Origin: Nonomuraea maritima
GTDB taxonomy: Bacteria; Actinomycetota; Actinomycetes; Streptosporangiales; Streptosporangiaceae
Direction: 5' to 3'
Assembly (NCBI RefSeq): GCF_900100395.1
Contig: NZ_FNFB01000001.1
Location: 682,001 to 746,000 of the forward strand
Length of the DNA stretch: 64,000 nucleotides
Shown piece by piece: positions 37,421 to 44,694 of the stretch. Below the pieces are notes generated by a model. The model saw nothing but the letters and a program-made list of their open reading frames with translations. It did no database searches and was not told the DNA's origin. Numbering within the stretch: position 1 is the stretch's first letter; each line of letters begins with the position of its first letter. A program made the position numbers and the translations under genes.

Positions 37421-38182
37421 ATGGATCTCGGCATCTCGGGCAAGGTCGCCCTCGTCACCGGAGGCAGCGCGGGCATCGGCCTCGCCGCGGCCAAGAGCCT
37501 CGCGCGGGAGGGCTGCAACGTCTGCGTCAGCGCCCGCGAACCGGAGAAGCTCGCCGACGCGGTGGTCGAGCTGCAGGAGTTCGGCACCGTCGTGCACGCC
37601 GTGCTGGCCGACGTCGAGGACCCGTCCGCGGCCCGGCGGGTGGTCGAGGAGACGCGCGACGTGCTCGGGCCGGTCGACATCCTGGTCGCCAACGCGGGCG
37701 GGCCGCCGCCCGGCCGCTTCGACGAGGTCGGGCTCGCCGAATGGGACGTCGCCGTCCAGCGCAACCTTCTCGGCACCGTACGGCTCGCGCACGCGGTGCT
37801 GCCCGAGATGCGCTCGCGCGGCTGGGGACGGATCATCACGATCACCAGCCGGTCGGCCCGCGAGGCGCTCGACGGCCTCGTGCTGTCCAACGCCACCCGC
37901 TCGGCCGTGGCGGGCGTGGTGCGCAGCCTGGCCCGCGAGGTGGGCCGTGACGGGGTGCTGGTCAACAACGTGCTGCCGGGCCCGATCGACACCGAACGGC
38001 TGCGGCGGGTGGCCGGCGACGACGAGGTGCTGCGCCGCCGCGCCGAAGAGGTGCCGGTGGGCCGCATCGGCCGCGCCGAGGAGGTCGGCGACGTGGTGGC
38101 GTTCCTCGCCGGCGAGCGGGCCTCGTTCGTGAACGGGGTGTCGCTGCTGGTCGACGGCGGTGAGAGCCGGGTGATCGCCTGA
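37421..38182 (+). CDS. SDR-fold protein lacking the canonical Tyr-Lys pair
   Basis: A 253-residue Rossmann protein with cofactor motif VTGGSAGIGLAAAKSLARE, NAGG in place of NNAG, and the C-terminal GVSLLVDGGESRV. The usual YxxxK is replaced: after ITITSRSAREALDGL the sequence reads VLSNATRSAVAG, so Ser stands for Tyr and Arg for Lys. Other SDRs with an LSNxxR pattern exist, so this is a known sub-type rather than a mutation. Catalysis, if any, must differ from classical SDRs. ATG 37421 start. Confidence 0.85.
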   Translation: MDLGISGKVALVTGGSAGIGLAAAKSLAREGCNVCVSAREPEKLADAVVELQEFGTVVHAVLADVEDPSAARRVVEETRDVLGPVDILVANAGGPPPGRFDEVGLAEWDVAVQRNLLGTVRLAHAVLPEMRSRGWGRIITITSRSAREALDGLVLSNATRSAVAGVVRSLAREVGRDGVLVNNVLPGPIDTERLRRVAGDDEVLRRRAEEVPVGRIGRAEEVGDVVAFLAGERASFVNGVSLLVDGGESRVIA

Positions 38183-38266
38183 CGCGTACGTGACCGCCCC
38201 GGCCGTCCGGTTCACCGGAAAGCACATGACATGCTTCCCATAGGAGCCGATAAGGGGGCGGGGAAC

Positions 38267-39916
38267 ATGGAAAAGCCGATCATCGTGACCGTCGACGACG
38301 ATCCGGGCGTCTCACGGGCCGTCGCCCGCGACTTGAGACGCCGCTACGGGCAGCAGTACCGGATCGTCCGCGCCGAGACCGCGGCCGACGGCATGGGCGC
38401 GGTCAGGGAGATGCGGCTGCGCGGCGACGACGTGGCGGCCATCCTGGCCGACTACCGGATGCCGCAGATGAACGGCGTGCAGTTCCTGGAGGCCGCGATG
38501 GACCTCTACCCGTACGCGCGCCGCGTGTTGCTGACCGCCTACGCCGACACCGACGCGGCGATCCAGGCAATAAATGTGGTCGATCTGGACCATTATTTGC
38601 TAAAGCCTTGGGACCCGCCGGAGGAGAAGTTCTACCCGGTGATCGACGGCCAGCTCGACGCGTGGATGCGTACCGACCGGGTCGAGCGCACCCAGCTGCG
38701 GGTGGTGGGCGACCGGTGGTCGGCGCAGTCGTACCGGGTGCGCGACTTCCTGTCCCGCAACCACGTGCCGTACCAGTGGCTGCTGGCCGACGACCCCGAG
38801 GGCGCGCAGCTGGTGAAGGCCGCGGGCGAGGGCTGTCACCTGCCGCTGGTCGTGACCGCCGAGGGCGAGACGCTGGAGTCGCCCGACCAGGCGACGCTGG
38901 CCAGTGTGGTGGGGCTGTCCACGACGCCGGCGACCGACTTCTACGACCTGATCGTGGTGGGCGGCGGGCCCGCCGGGCTGGGCGCGGCGGTGTACGGCGC
39001 CTCAGAGGGGCTCAAGACCGTCCTGGTCGAGGCGTACTCGTCCGGCGGGCAGGCGGGGCAGAGCTCGCGGATCGAGAACTACCTGGGCTTCCCCGACGGC
39101 GTCTCCGGGCAGCAGCTCGCCGACCGGGCGCGGCGGCAGGCGCTGAAGTTCGGCGCCGAGCTGCTGACCGCGCGCAAGGTGACCAGCCTGGAGCCGCGCG
39201 GCCAGGCGCGCGTGGTGGGCTTCAAGGACGGCGGCGAGATCGCCGCGCACGCCGTGATCCTGGCGACCGGCGTCACCTACCGCCGGCTGGAGGCGCCAGG
39301 CCTGGACGACTTCGTCGGGCGTGGCGTCTACTACGGCGCCGCCATGACCGAGGCGCCGTCGTGCCAGGACTGCGACGTCTACATCGTGGGAGCGGCCAAC
39401 TCGGCGGGGCAGGCGGCGGTCTACCTGTCGCAGTACGCCAGCAGGGTCCACCTCGTGGTGCGCGGCGACGGGCTGGAGAAGTCCATGTCGCACTACCTCA
39501 TCGAGCAGATCACCGCGCAGCCCAACATCGAGGTGCACCTGGAGACCCAGGTCGTGGCAGGGTCGGGCGACGGCCATCTGGAGCAGCTGACCCTGTCGAA
39601 CAAGGGCGAGGAGCGCACGGTCGACGCGCAGTGGCTGTTCGTGTTCATCGGGGCCGAGCCGTACACGGCGTGGCTGGGCGACACGATCGAGCGCGACGCG
39701 CGCGGGTTCGTCCTGACCGGGCCCGACCTCGTGCAGAGCGGGAAGCGGCCGCGCAACTGGCCGCTACGGCGCGAGCCGTACTACCTGGAGACGAACGTCC
39801 CAGGGGTGCTGGCCGCGGGTGACGTGCGCGCCGAGTCGATCAAGAGGGTGGCCTCGGCCGTCGGCGAGGGCGCCATGGCCGTGGCGCTGGTGCACCGCTA
39901 CCTGGAGAAGCAATGA
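38267..39916 (+). CDS. Response regulator fused to a thioredoxin-reductase-like flavoprotein
   Basis: A 549-residue three-part protein. Residues 1-125 are a receiver domain: acidic cluster D10-D12, phospho-acceptor D62 in ADYRMP, T90 and K113. Residues ~145-222 resemble a glutaredoxin-like fold without its own CxxC. Residues ~226-549 are a thioredoxin-reductase-like module: FAD motif VVGGGPAGLGAAVYGA (230-245), SGGQAGQSSRIENYLGFP, CQDC (366-369), second nucleotide motif VGAANSAGQAAVY, and the closing GDVRAESIKRVASAVGEGAMA. ATG 38267 is used, since GGGGCGGGG lies upstream. It overlaps the histidine kinase gene by 4 bases (ATGA). It probably links phosphorylation to redox chemistry. Confidence 0.92.
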   Translation: MEKPIIVTVDDDPGVSRAVARDLRRRYGQQYRIVRAETAADGMGAVREMRLRGDDVAAILADYRMPQMNGVQFLEAAMDLYPYARRVLLTAYADTDAAIQAINVVDLDHYLLKPWDPPEEKFYPVIDGQLDAWMRTDRVERTQLRVVGDRWSAQSYRVRDFLSRNHVPYQWLLADDPEGAQLVKAAGEGCHLPLVVTAEGETLESPDQATLASVVGLSTTPATDFYDLIVVGGGPAGLGAAVYGASEGLKTVLVEAYSSGGQAGQSSRIENYLGFPDGVSGQQLADRARRQALKFGAELLTARKVTSLEPRGQARVVGFKDGGEIAAHAVILATGVTYRRLEAPGLDDFVGRGVYYGAAMTEAPSCQDCDVYIVGAANSAGQAAVYLSQYASRVHLVVRGDGLEKSMSHYLIEQITAQPNIEVHLETQVVAGSGDGHLEQLTLSNKGEERTVDAQWLFVFIGAEPYTAWLGDTIERDARGFVLTGPDLVQSGKRPRNWPLRREPYYLETNVPGVLAAGDVRAESIKRVASAVGEGAMAVALVHRYLEKQ

Positions 39917-41349
39917 CCGAGATCGAGACGCACATCGACATCGACGAGCTGCGCAAGCTCTTCCTGTTCGAGCGGCTCTCCGACGACCAGCTCACCACGC
40001 TGGCCGCCAGCGGCCGGGTACGGGCGTACGAGCAGGACGAGGACATCGTCCGGCAGGGCGAGCCGGCCGAGTGCTTCGCCGTGCTGATCGAGGGCGAGGT
40101 CCAGATGATCAGCCAGACGGTGAGCGCGGGCACCGTCGCGATGCCGCGCACGTCGCAGCCGGGTGTCTACGGCGGCGCCACCTCCGCCTACCTCGGCGAC
40201 CGCGCGCCGCTGACCTACCAGCACACGCTGCGCGCCACCGCGCCTTCGCGGGTGTTCATGCTGTCCGCGCGGAAGTTCGGCTACATCGTCACCGAATGGT
40301 TCCCGATGGCGATGCACCTGCTCGACGGGCTGACGTCGGGCGGGCGCATGCAGCGGGAGGTCATCGACAGGCGGCAGCGGCTGACGGCGCTCGGCACGAT
40401 CACGGCCGGGCTGACCCACGAGCTGAACAACCCGGCGGCGGCGGCCGTACGGGCGGTGGGCGAGCTGCGCTCGCTGGTCAAGCGTGCCCGCCGCCAGCTC
40501 GCCCAGCTCACCGAGGACGGCATCCCTCCAGAGCGGCTGCGCGCGCTGATCGAGGCGCAGGAGGCGTGCACGGTCCAGCTGACCACCCAGCCGAAGCGCT
40601 CCCCCATGGAGATCGCCGACGCCGAGGACGAACTCGGCGAGGCGCTGGAGGAGCTCGGCGTCGCGAACGCATGGGACCTGGCCCCGCCGCTGGTCACGGC
40701 CGGTTTCACCATCGACTACCTGCACAAGATCCGCGCCAAGGTGGGTGAGGAGCACACGGCCGGTGCGCTCAACTGGCTGACCATGGCGATCGAGATCGCG
40801 CAGATGCTCAACGAGGTGACCGACGCGACCGACCGCATCACCACGCTGATCGGCTCGGCCAAGCAGTACTCGCAGATGGACCGCGCGCCGTTCCAGCAGA
40901 TCGACGTGCACGAGCTGCTCGACAGCACGGTCGCGATCTTCCGCGGGAAGATCCCGCCCGGCATCAGCCTGGTCACCGAGTACGACCACACGCTGCCGCC
41001 GATCCCCTGCTACGCGGGTGAGCTGAACCAGGTTTGGACCAACCTCATCCACAACGCGCTCGACGCCATGGGCCCGGAGGGCACGCTCACGATCCGCACC
41101 GCCCACGACGAGGACGAGGCCATCGTCGAGATCGGCGACACCGGCCACGGCGTGCCCGACGAGATCAAGGACCGCATCTTCGAGCCGTTCTTCACCACGA
41201 AGAGCGTGGGTGAGGGCACCGGACTCGGGCTGGACATCTCGTACCGGATCGTGGCGGGGCGGCACGGCGGCGAGATCAGGGTGCGTTCGGTGCCGGGCGA
41301 CACGTGGTTCGAGGTGCGCCTGCCCCTGCGGGAGGCGGCCGCCGCCTGA
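39913..41349 (+). CDS. Histidine kinase with N-terminal cyclic-nucleotide-binding-like domain
   Basis: A 478-residue soluble sensor kinase. Residues ~10-125 form a cNMP-binding-like beta-barrel (LFLFERLSDDQLTTLAASG, DIVRQGEPAECFAVLIEGEV). A dimerisation/phosphoacceptor region has LTHELNNPAAAA with His169. The ATPase domain has the N box NQVWTNLIHNALDAM, G1 DTGHGVPDE, F box FEPFFTTK and G2 GTGLGL. No membrane segment or signal peptide. It is translationally coupled to the receiver-flavoprotein gene and is its obvious partner. The ligand of the N-terminal domain (cyclic nucleotide or other) is unknown. Confidence 0.92.
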   Translation: MTEIETHIDIDELRKLFLFERLSDDQLTTLAASGRVRAYEQDEDIVRQGEPAECFAVLIEGEVQMISQTVSAGTVAMPRTSQPGVYGGATSAYLGDRAPLTYQHTLRATAPSRVFMLSARKFGYIVTEWFPMAMHLLDGLTSGGRMQREVIDRRQRLTALGTITAGLTHELNNPAAAAVRAVGELRSLVKRARRQLAQLTEDGIPPERLRALIEAQEACTVQLTTQPKRSPMEIADAEDELGEALEELGVANAWDLAPPLVTAGFTIDYLHKIRAKVGEEHTAGALNWLTMAIEIAQMLNEVTDATDRITTLIGSAKQYSQMDRAPFQQIDVHELLDSTVAIFRGKIPPGISLVTEYDHTLPPIPCYAGELNQVWTNLIHNALDAMGPEGTLTIRTAHDEDEAIVEIGDTGHGVPDEIKDRIFEPFFTTKSVGEGTGLGLDISYRIVAGRHGGEIRVRSVPGDTWFEVRLPLREAAAA

Positions 41350-41425
41350 TCGCCGTCCGCCTCTGGAGCACCGCGCCGCCGTGTGATCCACTGGTACGGC
41401 CGGACAACGCTTCCGTGGAGGTCTG

Positions 41426-42625
41426 ATGCACTGCGATCCTCGGTTCGCACGCGTACGAGAGGTGTTCGAGCGGCAGTTCGCCGACGGCGAGGAGCTGGGC
41501 GCGGGCTTCGCGGTCCACCTCGACGGCGAGCTGGTCGTCGACCTGTGGGACGGTCTGGCCGACCGGCGCACCGGCCGGGCCTGGGAGCGCGACACCCCGG
41601 CCTTCGCCTACTCGTGCACCAAGGCGATCACCGCCGCCGTCCTGCTGCGTCTCGCCGAGCAGGGCCTGGTGGACGTTTCCGCGCCGGTCGCGGACGTGTG
41701 GCCGGAGTTCGCGGCGGGCGGGAAGCGGTCCGTCACCGTCGCGCACCTGCTCAGCCACCAGGCCGGGTTGCCCGCGATCGACGATCGGGTGCCGGTGGAG
41801 GAGTTCGAGGACCATCCGGCCATCGCGGCGCGGCTGGCCCGGCAGGAGCCTGTCTGGGAGCCGGGCACGGCTCACGGCTACCACGCGCTCACGTACGGGT
41901 TCCTGATCGGCGAGGTGGTCCGGCGGGTGAGCGGCAAGTCGGTGGGCGACCTCGTGGCCGCCGAGATCGCCGGGCCGCTGCACCTCGATCTGTGGGTGGG
42001 CGCGCCGGACGACGTGGTCGCCCGTGCGGCGCGACTCAAGGCCGCCGACCGTCCTGCGCCCGGCACGCGACCGGCCACCCCGGCCGCCCCGGCCGGGAGG
42101 ACCCCTGCCGCCGCGGGCGAGGGGGTCCCCGACCTGATGGCGGAGATGGCGCGGGCGGCGCTCGACCCCGGCAGCCTGATGAACCGGGCGCTCGGCAACC
42201 CCGGCATGCACCTGTTGGAGGGCGGCGCCAACAACCCGGTCATCCTGCGCGCGGGCTGGCCCGCGGCCGGGGTGGTCACCACCGCCCGCGGGCTCGCGGG
42301 CTTCTACCGCGCGCTGATCGCCGGAGAGATCCTGCGTCCTGAGACGCTGCGCGACGCGACGCGGCGACGGGTGGACGGCCCCGACCGGGTGCTGTTCGTG
42401 CAGAGTTCGTTCGGGCTCGGGTTCATGCGGCCGTCGATGATGTTCCCGATGCCGTCGGCGACGGCGTTCGGACACTCGGGCATGGGCGGCTCGCTCGGCA
42501 TGGGCGACCCTGAGCACGGCCTCGGCATCGGCTACATCATGAACAGGATGAGCAACACGGCCACCGGCGGGCTGCGGGCCCTCAATCTGGTGCAGGCGGT
42601 GTACGACTCGCTGAAGTCACTGTAG
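41426..42625 (+). CDS. Serine hydrolase (beta-lactamase / class C-like esterase)
   Basis: A 399-residue protein of the beta-lactamase-related family (EstB/AmpC-like). The nucleophile motif is SCTK (Ser63, Lys66), the second motif Tyr lies in GTAHGYHALTYGFLIGEVVRR near 155, and a late FGHSGMGGSLGMGDPE stands where KTG/HTG motifs occur. The Ala/Pro-rich insert near 210-225 is a linker-like loop. No signal peptide, so cytoplasmic. Likely an esterase, transesterase or peptidase rather than a true beta-lactamase. Confidence 0.88.
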   Translation: MHCDPRFARVREVFERQFADGEELGAGFAVHLDGELVVDLWDGLADRRTGRAWERDTPAFAYSCTKAITAAVLLRLAEQGLVDVSAPVADVWPEFAAGGKRSVTVAHLLSHQAGLPAIDDRVPVEEFEDHPAIAARLARQEPVWEPGTAHGYHALTYGFLIGEVVRRVSGKSVGDLVAAEIAGPLHLDLWVGAPDDVVARAARLKAADRPAPGTRPATPAAPAGRTPAAAGEGVPDLMAEMARAALDPGSLMNRALGNPGMHLLEGGANNPVILRAGWPAAGVVTTARGLAGFYRALIAGEILRPETLRDATRRRVDGPDRVLFVQSSFGLGFMRPSMMFPMPSATAFGHSGMGGSLGMGDPEHGLGIGYIMNRMSNTATGGLRALNLVQAVYDSLKSL

Positions 42626-42725
42626 GTCCCGACATGTTGACGGTGGGCGAAATATCGCCATCGTGACAACCTCCACCCCGGGTGAGACCGTCGAACCGGA
42701 GAGGGCTCGCCGATGGGGGTAGGAC

Positions 42726-44456
42726 TTGGTCCCTGGTTACCGTGAATTACGCCAGCTCGGCGCGGGTCGCACCGGCCGGGTGTTCCTCGCCACGTACGAG
42801 GCGACCGGCGCGTACGTCGCGATCAAACACCTGAACGCCACGCTGCGCAGGGACGCCGAGTTCATGGACCGCTACCGCTCCGACACCCATCGGCTCGTCG
42901 ACATCGACGACCCCCACGTGGTGCGGCTCTACGAGTACGTCGAGACCTCCGGCAGAGCCGCCCTCGTCATGGAGCTGGTCGACGGCGTCACGCTGCGCAC
43001 GCTGCTGACCGAGCACGGCCGGACCAGCCCGGAGGCGGCGCTGGCCGTGCTGAAGAGCACCCTGCTGGCCCTGGCGGCCGCCCACGAGCGCGGCGTGCCG
43101 CACCGCGACGTCAAGCCGGAGAACATCCTCGTCCAGGCCGACGGCACCGGCAAGCTGGCCGACTTCGGCGTCGTGGTGCACGCCGAGGCGCCGGGCGTGC
43201 CCGCGGGGACGCCCGCGTACATGTCGCCCGAGCTCTGGACGCACCACCGCGCGGGTCCCCCGGCCGACCTGTACGCGGCGGCCTGCGTGCTGTTCGAGGC
43301 GGTCAGGGGGCGGCCGCCGTACCGGACGCATCAGGAGGAGCCGGACGTGTCCGCGCTGCGGGAGCGGCACCTGGAGGCGCCCGTGCCTCTGGAGGTGGCC
43401 CCCGACACGCTGCGCGACCTACTGAAGCGCGGGATGGCCAAGGACCCCGCGACGAGGTACGCCTCCGCCCGGCAGTTCGCGGCCGAGGTCGAGGAGGACG
43501 CGGTCGCCGGCTACGGCCCCGACTGGGAGAAGCGCGGGCGGCGGCACCTCGCGGAGCTGGCCACGTCGCTCGCCCTCACGTTCCCGTTGGCCAGGACCGA
43601 GCAGCAGGTGAGCGCCGGGGCCGGGCTCCGCGACCGGGCGGTGCGGGTGCCGCGCCTGCCGCCCCAGCTGTGGGTGGCGGGCGCGACGGTCGCGGCGGCG
43701 GCCCTGGCGATCATGGTGTCGGGCGGACGGCTGCCGCCCGGTCCAGGGACGATCCTCATCCCGCCGCCGGAGACGCGCACCGAGCCGGGGACGGCCGCGA
43801 CCCAGCCCGCCGAGCCGCCTCCCACACCGCGCCCTGCGCGTTCCACCCGCGACGCCGCGACCACGACGGCCCGTCCCTCGGCGACCGCGTCCGGGCGCGC
43901 GCCGACGAGCCCGCCGCCTGCCTCCCGGAGCGTCGCGCCCCCGGTTCCGTCGCCCGCCCGCAGCCCCGTCACCTCGACGCCGGTCCCCTCGGTGCGGTCG
44001 GCCGCCATAGCCCGCTGGAACGGCAAGGCGGGGGCTATCAGGGTGGCGGCGACCGGGCCGGGGCCGGTGCGGCTGCGGATCGCGTACACGCGCAGGGACG
44101 GCGACGGGGGCGCGGTGCGGACGTTGCGCGAGGAGACCCGCGTCCTGCGCGGGAAGACCGCCTACACCAGCGAGGTCACGCACGCGCCGGGGGACGTCGG
44201 GTGCGGCGGGTCCGCGTACCTGGGGCTGGTCGTCATGACGGAACCCGCGGCGGCCAACGGGCCCCAGGTGTACGAGGTGGCGGTGCGGGGGCCCGAGTGC
44301 ACCTTCCCGCCGACGCCGAGCGGCTCGCCCGACCCCACGCCGACGTCCGGGCCTTCGGCAAGCGGTTCACCGCAGTACGCGACCCCGTCAGGTCCGGGTG
44401 AGGCGCTCGTTCCGGCGTCCCCGGCCTTGGACGACGTGGACGTCGGGGACGGATAG
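42726..44456 (+). CDS. Membrane Ser/Thr protein kinase with Pro/Thr-rich extracytoplasmic tail
   Basis: A 576-residue Hanks-type kinase. Motifs: glycine loop GAGRTGRVF, Lys34 in VAIK, HRDVKPEN with Asp127, DFG at 145-147, APE-equivalent SPE in AYMSPELW. A single membrane segment (LWVAGATVAAAALAIMVSGG) lies near residue 320-340, then a Pro/Thr/Ser-rich region and a C-terminal domain with one Cys pair (GDVGCGGSAYLG, GPECTFP). There are no PASTA repeats. The start is TTG 42726, since in-frame ATG/GTG codons do not precede the glycine loop; GGGGG lies 6 bases before it. Confidence 0.88.
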   Translation: MVPGYRELRQLGAGRTGRVFLATYEATGAYVAIKHLNATLRRDAEFMDRYRSDTHRLVDIDDPHVVRLYEYVETSGRAALVMELVDGVTLRTLLTEHGRTSPEAALAVLKSTLLALAAAHERGVPHRDVKPENILVQADGTGKLADFGVVVHAEAPGVPAGTPAYMSPELWTHHRAGPPADLYAAACVLFEAVRGRPPYRTHQEEPDVSALRERHLEAPVPLEVAPDTLRDLLKRGMAKDPATRYASARQFAAEVEEDAVAGYGPDWEKRGRRHLAELATSLALTFPLARTEQQVSAGAGLRDRAVRVPRLPPQLWVAGATVAAAALAIMVSGGRLPPGPGTILIPPPETRTEPGTAATQPAEPPPTPRPARSTRDAATTTARPSATASGRAPTSPPPASRSVAPPVPSPARSPVTSTPVPSVRSAAIARWNGKAGAIRVAATGPGPVRLRIAYTRRDGDGGAVRTLREETRVLRGKTAYTSEVTHAPGDVGCGGSAYLGLVVMTEPAAANGPQVYEVAVRGPECTFPPTPSGSPDPTPTSGPSASGSPQYATPSGPGEALVPASPALDDVDVGDG

Positions 44457-44694
44457 CTACCTGTCACCTCAGGGTAGATCTTCCACCGTTGCACCCACCG
44501 ACGTGGGACATTTCTGGCAACGTTTTGACCTGCGATTTCCAGACACGTACGGGCTTTGACCCGCTTTTTGCGTGATTCGCCAGGATGACGGCCAGGTAAT
44601 CTCCTTTGGCCACAGAAGATGCCAACCATCCGGTTTCGCCACACTTGTCCCAGTGGGTGGGCCCGGTCTGCGCGGAAGGTTCTTCACGACGTCC

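Noticed and set aside
44457..44694. c-di-AMP (ydaO-type) riboswitch before the CHAP gene
   Set aside because: Such elements often precede actinobacterial cell-wall hydrolases, but the conserved core sequences were not found in these 238 bases.
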